From assembly GCA_043228905.1 (NCBI GenBank), contig JBHGNT010000008.1:5456001-5520000 (forward strand): a stretch of 64,000 bases of DNA. Reading direction: 5' to 3'. The DNA is from Azolla caroliniana (Eukaryota > Polypodiophyta). Every line of letters starts with the position of its first letter. Positions within the stretch are counted from its first letter, which is position 1. Both the position numbers and the translations under genes were made by a program. Below, piece after piece: positions 38,745 through 51,200 of the stretch. The notes under the pieces were generated by a model. The model saw nothing but the letters and a program-made list of their open reading frames with translations. It had not been told where the DNA came from and made no database searches.

Positions 38745-39385
38745 GCTTCTGTGTTTTTTGTAGATTTTCCTCAGATTGATTAGGGTTTCATGGGAATGTA
38801 TACCTATCATCCCATGCATGCTAAACAAATTCGAGGTTTCTGTGTGTTTTTTAGAGTTTCCTCAGATTGATTAGGGTTTCATTGGAATGTATACTTATCA
38901 TCCCATGCATGCTAAACAAATTCGAGGTTTCTGTGTTTTGTTTAGAGTTTCCTCAGATTGATTAGGGTTTCATAGGAATGCATACCTATCATCCCATGCA
39001 TGCTAAACAAATTCAAGGTTTCTGTGTGTTTTTTAGAGTTTCCTCAGATTGATTAGGATTGCATAGGAATGCATACGTATCATCCCATGCATGCTAAACA
39101 AATTCAAGGTTTCTGTGTTTTTTTTAGAGTTTCCTCAGATTGATTAGGGTTTCATAGGAATGCATACCTATCATCCCATGCATGTTAAACAAATTCAAGG
39201 TATCTGTTTTTTGTTTAGAGTTTACTCAGATTGATTAGGGTTTCATGGGAATGTATACCTATCATTCCATGCATGCTAAACAAATTCAAGGTTTCTGTGT
39301 TTTTTTTAGAGTTTCCTCATATTGATTAGGGTTTCATGGGAATGTATACCTATCATCCCATGCATGCTAAACAAATTCAAGGTTC
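38745..39385. repeat. 91-bp minisatellite, 7 units
   Basis: TCAGATTGATTAGGGTTTCA recurs at 38771, 38862, 38953, 39044, 39135, 39226 and 39317 (last two slightly altered): a period of exactly 91. Each unit holds CATCCCATGCATGCTAAACA, with a GCATGC palindrome, and a telomere-like TTAGGGTTT. Confidence 0.97.
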
Positions 39386-39486
39386 TCTGCGTGTTAGAAC
39401 AAATTTAGATCAATGGCACAAAAAAGTAGAGCACCTCCGGGAAATCCGAAACCATCATTGGAATTCCAAACCTTACATTATATTAG

Positions 39487-41005
39487 CCAAAAAATCCAAT
39501 ACCAATACTGATACTTATACAAATGCTTATACTCATGCCAATACTGATACCAATACCATTGCTCATACCAATACTGACACCTCTGGCACTCCCGTATCAT
39601 TCAGATTCTACAGTCGAGCGATGGACTTCATGCCCACTTATCGACCGAGTTCATCCCCCCTTCCATCAGGTTGGTCTGTGAATCTTTGTATGCATCTACT
39701 TATATTTTTTGTTGTGAAGTCTTGTTGTGCATTTGAAATGTATTATTAAGAATCAATTGTAGTATTAGTTCTAACCCAGAGTAAGGAAATGTCTAAAACA
39801 AATATTTGAGATAGCTCAAGTTTGCAAGGTTTGAAATAGAAAAAGAAGTTGTTTCTTTGTGGATGTACTAGTACAGAGGAAGAAAGACCAAATACATATC
39901 AAAGACTGACGTTGAAAAACTAGGATTTTCTTGTGGATTGCTAGTCGTGTATATGGTGGCAAGGAGGAAGAACAATAACAACAAATTTAAAGCCCAAAAT
40001 GATAATGTTTAGGATGGGAAAGGGATTTTCAACAAAAATCATTTGCCCAAATGAAATTAGTGACAGATTTTGTATGGCCAGGCCTTTAATGTTATTGAGT
40101 ATACAGTGAACCTTAGAAAACATGCATTGTTTGAACATATTCTAATTGTTACGTCATTGATAAACGTTATTGGGTATGCAGCAAGCTCTATGGAAAGTAC
40201 TTCCTTGCCACAAAATGCAATTGTTGTGATGGTCATTCCATCATTGCATGTTCTAAGTGTGTAAAGTAAATTCACGTTTCCTTTTAACAAAATTCAGTTG
40301 GATCGCGAATGGGTGCAGGATATGGAAATAATATTGATATTCCATTGAGCAATGAGTCAAAAATGCAATCCCAATTGCTTGTCAATCTTGTAAGCAGAGG
40401 ATCTGAAGCCTATTTAAAGGAGCTTCAATGTCCAAACAAACATGTCATGAACCCAGAGCTCGTAAAAATATGTAGTCCTAGACTCTCAGTGTGCGGCATT
40501 TCTAGACTCTCGCCAAGAGGTGAGTTAGCTTTCTTTTAACCCATTTATTTATGCATATCTGTAATTCCATATTATCACTTGATCACCAAATCTGTGTAAT
40601 CCAATGGAGGAGTTGGTTCATGATGATAGGTCAATCTTTCTTTGATCAAGAAATGAAGAAGGATCGCAGTAAGTCAGCTAGCCCATATTCAGATAAAGTT
40701 GCATTTGGAAGAACCAATCATCGGAATGGCCTTTCAAAAGAAAGCCTTCCGAAGTCTTCTCTGCAATCGAAAGCTTATAGAATGAGTGGAATGCAAAGTC
40801 CGCCTCGATTAAACTATATACACCATACATTTTTGTAGTGAAAGCTTCCATTGTAAAGTTGTGTATTAATTGTCGTAGTTTCCAGGAGTCACTAACACAT
40901 GCAAGTTTTGGTGAATCTTCAGGTTCAACGAAGACTATGCTGAGTTTACTGCATGACTATCACACAAATGCTGAAGCCAGGATGCAATTGAATGATCGAA
41001 TAGGT
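39487..41005 (+). CDS. Possible multi-exon gene of unknown function
   Basis: Exon candidates joined in consistent phase: 39487-39668 (Asn/Thr-rich repeat NTNTDTYTNAY, then MDFMPTYRPSSSPLPS), donor G|GTTGGT; about 40300-40519 (LLVNLVSRGSEAYLKELQCP, VCGISRLSPRG), donor G|GTGAGT; about 40655-40838 (MKKDRSKSASPYSDKVAFGR, Ser/Lys-rich); and about 40888-41005 (ESLTHASFGESSGS, LLHDYHTNAEARMQL). The phase agreement at the first two junctions is the main support. I recognise no domain. The start is uncertain and may be the ATG at 39336, 39413 or the exon at 36101. Confidence 0.4.
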
Positions 41006-42652
41006 TTGATGAACTTAAAATAGATATCAAGTCTTTGGAAGAGAAATTCCCACTTGGATCGAGAGTTTCATGTTCAATAGAAAACGTGTGGTGTTGCATC
41101 AGAAAGACTATTCTCTATATCGAATGTAGATTTATTTGAAAGCGAGGATAGAATGTGGACATTTTTTCTAGCGAAGAATTAATCTTGGCATTCATTCATT
41201 TTTGTCTTGTGAAATATGTATTCTCCGATTGTTCTCACACGAATATTACTTAATGTACTCTGTTGCATCAAACTATGTTATTTAGTTCTTTACAAAATAG
41301 CTTGTCAATACAAGTAAACGTGGTTGTCATATTCCAAGCTAAAGAAGTATGCACAAGTGATATGATAAGTATTACTAAATGAATCTCTTGTATTCTGAGC
41401 TAAAAAGAGTATAGGTACAAGCAAAGATGACAAGTACTCACTTCTCCAGGTTGCTCGACGATTGATATACAACATGTGTGCAGACCGTGACTATCATGCA
41501 AATTTTACCAATGGCATTTAAGATGGTCTTATAACCACACTAATGTCGGAGCACTCCCAACATTTAGTTTTAAGTTTTAACATTGATTCTTGCATGTGCC
41601 TTTTCTACCCTTAATGTTCTTTTTTCTTTTCCTCGCTATTTAAGGTGAATGGATTTATGTTGGTAAGACCCATGATATACGAGGCACTAAAACATTGAAT
41701 CCATATTTGCTTAATATGTACGCATAACAATCACACTTTTGAAGAATCTGAATAGACTTTGTGTTGTGAAAGTTTTTTTTTGTTCTTGTACGCATGACAA
41801 ATCTGGCATCCAATGTACATTTAGTTGCTTATTGTAAACCAATGAGGAGAGTGTAGAATTGATTTTCTTATATGTAAGAGTTACCAATACATATTCACTT
41901 AAAAGTTAATTTGATCCAGAGCTAGGCTTGATTGCATGGAGAAGGTTCTATCAACTCTTTGCTTGGATATGAGTTTCACATATTCGGTTTGTTTGAAACA
42001 CATACATCTTCAATGGTGGTATGGATTGTTGGTCACGCATGCTAATAGCACAACATATTACTTTATTAGTTCAAGGAATTTAATTAGCACTAAGATAACA
42101 AAAGGCATTAATATGTATTATCTAGTTTAGTCACACATGAGATAATTGGGTGGATGAATGCCTTTATTATTTGGGGATTTCCATCAAGAAGAAGGTAATA
42201 AATTTCACAATTTGGGTGTTCCTCACAATTTGGATAGTGAATCTAGGTTATGAATGCCACTATTGGTAGGGAAACTCACATAGCTAACCTTTGTATTGGG
42301 TGATATATGAAAGTTATGAGATAGAATCAACTACCCTTTCTTCATGATTTTTTTTTGTTCCATCCTTGATGTAAACTATTTAAATTCTAGTATTTTAATT
42401 TGCTATTTGGATTATTATTGCAATCAGTGAGAGATAACCATATCAATCTCTTTTGTTGATTGTATTGATCATCCACAATGACATTACTCCAATTCAAATA
42501 GTTCAAAGTAAATGTTGGCTCAGAATAAATGAGGATACCACTTTCAACAATGCTTTAGAAACACAATAGTAGCATTCAAAAGCTCTGTAACGACTGTATG
42601 AGCTTAGAGAAAGTGCGGATGTCATCAACAACATATCCAAAATTGAGGATAT
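41006..42652. other. Intergenic, no gene seen
   Basis: AT-rich sequence with no coding pattern, repeat array or element end that I can identify. Confidence 0.5.
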
Positions 42653-42825
42653 TGTGGCGGTCACATGGACCACACCCAAATTAGGCCACCCAAATTAGGC
42701 CCCTACCAAGCCCCATAATTAGAAGAGCTAATTGGAGCGGGAGAACACCCTCCAAGCTAAGAGTAGTCTATAAAATGTAACTTAGAACGTAATGGAAAGG
42801 GAACTATTCTTGAGAGCATTTCACA
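42653..42825 (+). repeat. Gypsy C 5' LTR
   Basis: 173 bp with a TATA box CTATAAAATG near 42769-42778. GAGCATTTCACA at its end is repeated just inside the element. Confidence 0.88.
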
Positions 42826-42901
42826 TATTGAGCATTTCACATCTTGGTGGAGAAGATGGGCAAAGCAACCCCAACTCACGACTCCAACAACACAAGCCAC
42901 G

Positions 42902-43776
42902 ATGCAACACGACAACAACGGCGACAACGCCAACTCAATGAATCCAGAATTCCTCCAACAACAAATTCAAGACCATCAACCCACATCGCCAATCGACCAA
43001 CTAGTTCAAGCCCTGTCCAACATTATTTTACAAGTTAACCATACTAACCAAGCCATGTTGTCATTTCTTTCAGCAAGATTTGAGCCACAACAGAATCTCC
43101 CGGACCCTCGAGTTCGCCCAAAACCATTCTCCAGCCTACCATCGGAAGACGTCCTCTCTTGGCTGGATCATTTCGAAATGGTGGCTAGTTACCACCAATG
43201 GCCACACCCCCGGAAGGCAATGGAAATGAAGACACTCCTCGAGAATATCACAGCAACATGGCTCATACAACAACCCGAAGAGACACACAACGACTGGGAT
43301 CTGTTACGAGCAACCATGATTCGGAATTTTGCTCATCAAGACTCCCGCCAGATGGCCCTACAACAACTCGAGTCAATTGCCCAACAACCACGCGAACCCA
43401 TCACCCAGTTCGTGGTTCGGTTTGTGCAGATCCTATGTCGGGCTGACGCCAACATGTCGGAAGACATGAAGTTGTTTTTCTTCTAGCCGCGTATCCGACA
43501 TGACCTCCGCCGTCGTGTACGCGATCAAGGCCCGACGACACTACACGAAGCCATCCTCACCGCCCAACGCATCGAAGCTGCAGACGCGCACGACATGCAC
43601 ACACCAGGTAATCTCAGTCACGATCATACAAACACTATGCCAGTCGCCACTCCCATGGACATCGACGTCCAAAACACGCAATTACGCGCCAAGCGTGCAT
43701 TGCCCGAACGAGATAGCCAGGGACGCCCCAAATGTTTCTATTGCAACAACTATGGCCACATTCGGTGTCATTGCTG
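42902..43776 (+). pseudogene. Gypsy C Gag with zinc knuckle
   Basis: Starts MQHDNNGDNANS. The Gag core (DVLSWLDHFEMVASYHQW, LLRATMIRNFA, QLESIAQQPREPITQF) is followed by an in-frame TAG at about 43485, after which the same frame continues to the knuckle CFYCNNYGHIRCHC (CX2CX4HX4C) and ends at TGA near 43775. The single stop in mid-Gag is probably a mutation. Confidence 0.8.
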
Positions 43777-43854
43777 AAAGTGGCAAAATCACCAACAGAA
43801 GCAGAACGTCCAATTACCCAACGCTGCCTCCCTCTCTGAGCTCCCGAAAAACTA

Positions 43855-44649
43855 ATGCGCGGGGTGCCGCAGGGAGAGCCGTTCCGACACGTCCACGCCT
43901 CTACATCATCAACTTCTCCCGTTTTTCCCATGATCGAGCCGCCCCCGCATGTCCACACCTCCATGTCATCAACTTCTCCCGTTTATACCACGATCGAGCC
44001 GACCCCACATGTCCACGCCTCCACGTCATCAACTTCGCTCGTTTGTACCACAATCGCCCGCCTCCAACACACAACCCTAGAAGTTCTCCTCGACTCCGGC
44101 AACAACATCTCTTCCATCAACGCAGATTTAGTCACCCAATTACAACTTACCACGAGCCACACACCGCCCATTAAAATCCTCTTCGGCGACCAACAACGGG
44201 TGTACCACTCACATACGCAAGTCATGTGCATGCTCACCATCAATTCCGCCCAGATCCAACATCGTTTCTATGTCCTCCTGCGCTAGTTGTTCCCAATCAC
44301 CCTGGGCTGTGATTGGTTCCTCCATAATCGAGTCTGTCTCGATTTCTCCTCACAACAGCTCATCCTCCCCAATCACCTTCTGATCGCGCTCTTCACTACT
44401 CCGCGAGATACCACCCACATCAGCAACACACAGTACCTGGTATCACCGACAGAGCGCATCCACGACATCCGAAGGCTCCTAGCCACCTTTCCCTCGTTGT
44501 CTACACCACCTGCAAAACCTCCCTCGGTCCGTTTTCCGATCCACCACACGATTCCTACAGGCAACGCCCTCCCCATCCACGTAGCTCCTCGACGTCGCTC
44601 GCCTCTCGACCACGAGCGCATCGACAACGCCATCAAAACTATGCTATAA
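43855..44649 (+). pseudogene. Gypsy C protease region
   Basis: It contains tandem 60-bp repeats (VHASTSSTSPV three times, 43880-44045), then LEVLLDSGNNISSINADLV near 44077-44130, the aspartic protease core, and after an in-frame TAG at 44284-44286, LGCDWFLHN. It ends with the approach to RT. Confidence 0.75.
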
Positions 44650-45800
44650 CAAGGGATTATCACACCTTCCAAGAGTGAGTGGATCTCGGAGCCACACATG
44701 GTAAAGAAAGGGGATGGCTCTTACCGCTTTTGTGTCGACTTCCGACAACTAAATCATGTCACCACCCATGACCGATATCCTCCTTGACCAGCTTGGCAAA
44801 TCAAAGTACTTCACCTCCCTCGATCTGGCCTCGGGATATTGGCAGATCCCTATGAATCCTAAAGATGCCCACAAAACTACATTCCGCACTAGGAAAGGCA
44901 TTTTTCAGTTCACACGAATGCCCTTCGGCCTATTCGATGCTGGGAGCACATTCCAGCGAATGGCTAACGCCATCTTCGATGGTCTCATCACCCGCCGCGT
45001 TGTCATCGTCTATCTAGACGATATTCTGATATATACAAGCATTTGGGTGGAACACCTTCAAGTCCTTCGGGAGGTCCTCACTTGTGTTCAATGCTATCAA
45101 TTGCAGCTGCAATGGAAGAAGTGTCAATGGGGTAGTACGCGCCTCCGCTTCCTCGGGTACGTCATCTCCTCCGACGGAGTACAGATGGACCCAGAGAAGA
45201 CGAAAGCAGTCCAAAAATTCCCACGTCCCACCACAGTCAAGCAGCTTCAACGCTTCCTCGGCCTCCTCACGTTCTCTCTTCGCTTCATCCCACGGCGAGC
45301 CGACCTGTCAGCCCCACTACGCGCCCTCCTGCAAAAAGACACACCCTTCCTATGGACTGAAGCCTGCAAATCCAACTTCCTGCAGCTCAAGCGAACACTC
45401 CAAGCCTCTGACCTCCTCGCCCACCCTGATTTGACGAAGCCTTTCCATCTGTAGACGGATGCCTCCAATGTCGACCTTGGTGCAGTCCTGCTCCAATCCG
45501 ACGACAACGACCAACTACGCCCGATTGCCTACATAAGTCGGTCACTTACCAAAGCCGAACAAAATTACTTGACAACCGAAAAAGAGTTGCTCGCCATCAT
45601 CTGGGCATTCCATCGTTTCCACCCATACCTACACGGATCAAATACATCAGTCGAAACCGACCATCAGCCATTGCTCTCCCTCATAAAGAAGGCTCATCCA
45701 CCCGGTCGCTTACTCCGTTGGGCTTTGGCGCTACAGGATTACACATTCACGTTGCGCTATCGCCGTGGTCCCCAAAACATCGTCGTCGATGGATTATCCC
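44650..45800 (+). pseudogene. Gypsy C reverse transcriptase and RNase H
   Basis: VKKGDGSYRFCVDFRQLNHVT starts in one frame and, after a small deletion near 44760, continues as LDLASGYWQIPM, MPFGLFDAGSTFQRM and YLDDILIYT (catalytic, near 45009-45035). A TAG at about 45452 separates it from RNase H (TDASNVDLGAVL, TTEKELLAIIWA, ETDHQPLLSL), still in the same frame. Confidence 0.85.
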
Positions 45801-45989
45801 GCATATCCTTTAAGGCGAACCAGGTCGCCTCTAACACAATCAATTTCCCCATATCCTCATCCCAAATAGCCAACATGCAACAACACGACAAAAAAATCCA
45901 AGACATCTGCCACCCCCTACGAGCCGAGCCCACATCATCCCTCACCAAGCAATTCATGATCCAGGATAATGTCCTGCTTTTTTGCCAAG

Positions 45990-46875
45990 TAGGCAAGGAA
46001 CCCCGGGTCTACGTGCCTGAGCAACTGCGCCTGTCTTACCTTCGTTTCTTCCACGATCACCCGTTGTCTAACCACTTGGGTTTTCATAAGGTGCTAGACA
46101 AAATCCGTTGCAAATTCTATTGGCCGGGGCTACGCCACGAGGTCGCCTCCTACATCAAAGCATGCAACTTATGTCAGGCCATCAAATCACCTCAAGTGGC
46201 TCAAGGCCTCTTACATCCAATACAACTTCAAGCTCCATTTGAAATTGTCGGATGGGACATTATGGGCCCCTTTCCTGAGTCACAAGAAGGGAACAAATTC
46301 ATCCTCGTCATAACCGAGTACTTGACGCGTTGGGCTGAGACGACCGCTATCCCAGATGCCAAGGCTATGACCATCTCCTCCAAACTATTGGAGAAAATCA
46401 TCTTCCCCCATGGGTGCCCACTCCAAATCTTGTCCGATCGAGAACCCAGTTCAACAGTGAGCTCCTACGCCTAGTTTCTACAGAATTAGGAATCCAACAA
46501 TTATTCACATCACCCTACCATCCGCATACGAATGGATTGATGGAGCGCCTCAATCGAACCTTAAAACAACAAATCTCGGCCTACATCGATCCACTGCACT
46601 CGACTTAGGACTGGATCTTGCCCTTCGATACGCATGCCTACAACACAACTGTGCAAGCCTCCACCCGCATTAGCCCATTTCGGACCCTTTACGGAAGGGA
46701 CCCGCGCTTACCCCTAGAAGTGGCAGTCCCGCAACCAATCACACAACTCCACTTTGACGCAGTGGAGTCGCTCATGCACCGATGGATCGGTCCCTTCGAA
46801 GTTCAAAAGCAAATACGCAACACTACATATCTGCTCCGTCGCGCCTCCAACAACCACTCTACCTTTGCCCACTAG
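45990..46875 (+). pseudogene. Gypsy C integrase
   Basis: The zinc finger (H-H then CNLCQAIK) is near 46080-46185, DIMGPFPES near 46256, and a frameshift at about 46440 lies inside the SDRG motif. The second frame carries SPYHPHTNGLMERLNR with the catalytic glutamate. A TAG lies at about 46606. A segment before WIGPFEV seems deleted. No chromodomain follows. Confidence 0.82.
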
Positions 46876-47010
46876 TCTCGCATGAAGCCCTCCATCAGCT
46901 ACCATTGCCCCCGCCCACGCCCACGCCCATGTCATCCCCCCCACCTAGAACCGTCGTCCACGCCCCGTCGCGATCCGACCGCACAATAACTTTTTTTTAC
47001 AAGGGGGAAC

Positions 47011-47183
47011 TGTGGCGGTCACATGGACCACACCCAAATTAGGCCACCTAAATTAGGCCCCTACCAAGCCCCATAATTAGAAGAGCTAATTGGAGCGAGA
47101 GAACACCCTCCACGCTAAGAGTAGTCTATAAAATGTAACTTAGAACGTAATGGAAAGGGAGCTATTCTTGAGAGCATTTCACA
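47011..47183 (+). repeat. Gypsy C 3' LTR
   Basis: 173 bp, preceded by AAGGGGGAAC (47001-47010). Confidence 0.9.
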
Positions 47184-47550
47184 ATACTATATGAGCATAA
47201 TTTACACTATAATGATCTCGATTATCTTGGCAAGATATTGAGTAACTTGCAAATCAAGTGTCATAAGTGGAAGCGTGTCAGTCAACAACAATGTAAAGCA
47301 TTTCAATTATGTCCGTTAAGACTAGAGTTCCGATGATTTCATAACTTTTAAGGTTCTAATGGCTCAGGGCAGGGGATTCGAAATAACAACTTCCGTATGG
47401 TCATTATAGTCTAGACCCGACATGACAACTGATTCCATCATGTCCACACACTAATTGTTGAGTCGAAATTGTTCACCATTGTGCTAAATTATGATGGGCA
47501 AGACACCGACTGCTACACAAACCAACGAATCTGGGAAGTGATGATTGAGC
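47184..47550. other. Intergenic, no gene seen
   Basis: Continuation of the DNA interrupted by gypsy C. No gene or element is recognised. Confidence 0.5.
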
Positions 47551-47558
47551 TTCATAAC

Positions 47559-48027
47559 TAAATTGGCAATGGTTTTGTTTGGTTCGGTTCAGTTTGAGAG
47601 TGTCAAACTCAAATAACTTAAAACCGAACCGTTAAAAAAATTGAAAAACTTAAACCAAATGGAACCGTTACAAAAAATTTAAGCTCTAGCCAAACGGTTT
47701 AGAGACTTTCAAACCTTGTAACCATTAAACCGGAGTTTCGCGGTTCGGTTTTGGTTTTCAAGTTAGGTCAAAATTCAAAATTTCACATTTTAATTTTTTC
47801 AGTATTTCAAATTTTAATTTTTTAAACCATGTGAACCGCGGTTTGAAACCATTTAAACCGAAAACCGTTAAACTAATAAAAGCTCGAACCGAACCAAATC
47901 GAACCGAACCGAACCGAACTGAACGTGAACCATTTACAAAATCTTGAACCTGAACCGAACTGAACCGAACCGTTTAAACTGTTAAGCCGTTAAGCCCCGG
48001 TTTCGCGATATTCATTGCCGATTGCTA
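47559..48027. mobile_element. hAT-like non-autonomous element, 469 bp
   Basis: Perfect 8-bp target duplication TTCATAAC (47551-47558 and 48028-48035). The ends TAAATTGGCAATG and CATTGCCGATTGCTA are imperfect inverted repeats. The interior is rich in AACCG and CGGTT runs, without coding capacity. The 8-bp duplication and the T-A-G/A end bases fit the hAT superfamily. Confidence 0.82.
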
Positions 48028-48156
48028 TTCATAACCTCCTATGTGTGTGTGTGTGTGAATGTGTGAGTTTTTGGAGAGGGCCATTTGGAGAATAAAGAAA
48101 AGCTCAGGGGTATTTTAAGAGATTTTCTCAAACGCAATTTCTCAGATGTATCTGTA

Positions 48157-48170
48157 AAACCCTAGAAAGC
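48157..48170 (+). promoter_or_regulatory. Telo-box ahead of the L17 gene
   Basis: AAAACCCTAGAAAGCCCT lies about 95 bases before the L17 ATG. Telo-boxes of the AAACCCTA type are characteristic of plant ribosomal protein promoters. Confidence 0.55.
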
Positions 48171-48255
48171 CCTCCTTACTCTTGAGTTTTAATTGAGTGT
48201 CTTTCAGTCTGAGCTTTTTAGGGTTTCACAGAACCAGAACCAGAACAGAACAGAA

Positions 48256-51200
48256 ATGAAGCATGGCGTTCGGATGCGTAAGCTCAATCGAACAGGCGAG
48301 CATCGATGGGCTATGCTTAGGTTTTGTGCTTCCCTTCTCTCTTTTATTATTATTGCTTTTATATATGTGTTTTTTTCTTTCCCCCTTTGTGCTTTATGCT
48401 TCTGTGGAAATAGCAAAAATACCTTAACGTTTCCATGTTTCTGTTTTGCTTACAGAACAATGGTTTCTCAGCTCATCAAGCACGAACGTATTGAAACAAC
48501 TTTACCAAAGGTACCTATTTATTCCTTTAAAACTCTCAATCGAGAGTTAATTTGGTATACTTGATAAGTGTAAATTCGTACACTTGATGAAATGCAATTT
48601 TTATACTTATTTGACATGTAATTTTGTATACTTGACGATGTGTAATTTGTATACTTGAAGAAGTGTGGAACTGAGTACTTGACAATTGTGGATTTGTATA
48701 GGTAATGAATGTTAGATTTGTATGCTTAACCAGGCAGCCATGCTTTTGTATATTTTTTCAAATGTAAATTTGTATGTTTTGTGAAATGTAAATAGTGTGT
48801 ACATTTGTGACATGTGTGCTTGATGAAGTGTGAATTTGTATACTTAATGAAATGATTGTAATTGATTAGCCATTGTTGAAAAACATAAGACAATTATACC
48901 ACATTTTTAACACTTAGAAAATGCAGGCAATGATGTGAATTGATTTACTCATTTCAAGAAATGGTATCTCCAAGGCATCCCACAACCTATATAAAATCTT
49001 TTGTAGATTGTAAAAGCACATAAGAACGTTGATGAGTGTTTATGATATTAAATCAGGCTTGCACAACTGAATTGATCCAAGAAGTAGATTTAAATAACTT
49101 TTTTACAGATGATCTTCCAAAGTTGAGACTCGAGACTCCACATTATAGCTACAAGTTTACAAATACTGATGAGATGCAAATTATGGTACTTAAATGACTC
49201 ATACATATTGAAATATAAAAATGTGAAGATCCAAAATTATACTATGGATCTTCTGCCAGAAGTTCTAGAGACTTGAGACTTGAAATTAAAGAAAGCAACT
49301 GATGTGATAAGCTATATGTGGACATTATAAGGATATGCTCGAGGATCCAAAGTAAATATCATCGATGATGTCAAATTTCAATAATCACTGTTCTTGCACT
49401 GGGAAAGATCAACCAAATGCAAGCAGATGAAGAATGAGGATGAGAGAATATGGTCTCAAGAATGAAGATGCATTGTAACCCGCTACCTAATGCAGCTTTG
49501 AGGAATGATATAGATTTTGTTACCATGGTTAAAGCAGGACAAACAACTTTGGTATTCCAAGAAGTATGAACTTAGTTTAATATAGAAATCCCTTAATACT
49601 GAGATCACAGTATTGTAGAGCAGTATATGCTCAAGTGCTGTGCAAGTCTTGTATAAATGTGGATGAAGAGCACATTAAGTTGTCAGTTGTTAAATGAATT
49701 AACAAAGCATTAAGTGGCCAGAGTTTGGAGACAGAGTGAACACATCTAACCAAGATGATAAATGTCAAGTATTCTAGCTAGACCCGTGATCTTTGTTTGA
49801 TTTATGGATATACAGTGTGAGAGTGGGTTGTACTGTGAATTGAAGAGACTTTGTCATGATCGATCTACAGGAGGTGACTATTGAAAACAATGAACTCACA
49901 TGTTCAAAGTAAAAAATCATGGGATATGAGTGATTGAATGAGGCCTATGCTTACTTGCAATGGTGACAGAACCCTTCACCAATTTCCTGTGAACACGATA
50001 ATAAAGCTGGAAAAGGTCTTTGTATGAGAAAACTCAGGAAATAAAGTTTACAAAAGATTATTACAGATGATGAGACCTTGTGGATGATTGGATATATTAT
50101 ATATTCTTGGATTTTTATACTGGCCAGTGTAATAGTATTCTTGAATTGGGACAAACTTTATGAACCCTCATAAATGACTGATTAAGCGTGGGTTCTTATT
50201 CATGGACTAGAAAAAAATTATGCATGCACTAATACTGATTAGCCCTTCTAGGATGGAATTTGGAAACAATGGAATTGGCTGACTACAGATAGTTGGTGAA
50301 AAAATAAATGGAAGTGTTTGCTGACATTGGACTAACAAACATCTTAAGCAGTTATGCTATGTGTTCTCAGTGGAGGGGTTCAACTTTCAATATATCTTGT
50401 GCATAGATGATCGATAGAGGTTCAAAATTTTAATTGGTGATTATTATTAATCTAAAAGTAGATCTGAAAATTGATCTTGAAGCATTTATAATTTTTAGCA
50501 TATTTTGATACTTGAGTTTTTGTGTTAGGCAAAAGAGTTGAGACAAGTAGCTGACAATATGATAACCCTGGGCAAAGAGGTAAACTCTGTGTCTTTCTAT
50601 AAGTAAAGTAGCATGGATATATGCACATATGCAACAAATGATAATTGATAATATCCAAGTAGTTGCGATAGATGGCTCCAGGTGTATAACTTGTAATTGT
50701 GGGCTTCTGAAAATGGGCTCTTACACAATGAAATGGATATATCTGTACATTTTATCCAATTTATCCATTCAATTTCAGTAGAATTTATATATGTAGACAT
50801 ACATATGTATGGCTGCAGGGAACCTTGTTGGCCAGAAGAAAGGCAGCAGCTGTTTTGCGTGGAGATTTGGAGCTTTTCAAGCTTTTCACTGAAATGGCTG
50901 AACGATACAAGTTAGTAAAGTGCTAATTTGTAATCTCGTAAGAACTTTCTTGCATGGTGGGATGGGGTACTGATATGTATATATACCAGGGTGCGAGCTG
51001 GAGGCTATACAAGGATATTGAGAACGCGTATAAGGCAAGGAGATTCAGCGACAATGGCCTACATAGAGTATGTATCTCTAATTCCTTACTCATCATACCT
51101 GGAATATAACCTATCTATTCCTTATGTAAAATGAATTCAATACATGAGAAGATAGTAAATAGCGCCACTATGGTCTACATAGAGTATGTATCCCTTAAGT

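Larger units (their letters stand above)
42653..47183 (+). mobile_element. Gypsy C: compact, decayed Ty3/gypsy element
   Basis: Very short 173-bp LTRs (42653-42825 and 47011-47183, starting TGTGGCGGTC and ending GCATTTCACA) differ at about four positions. They enclose gag, zinc knuckle, protease, RT, RNase H and integrase on the plus strand. The polypurine tract AAGGGGGAAC abuts the 3' LTR. No chromodomain is present. Several stops and frameshifts inactivate it. The integrase wording (WDIMGPFPES, ITEYLTRWAET) is closer to the GNKFILV type known from Athila/Tat and animal elements than to chromoviruses. A clear target duplication is not seen. Confidence 0.9.
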
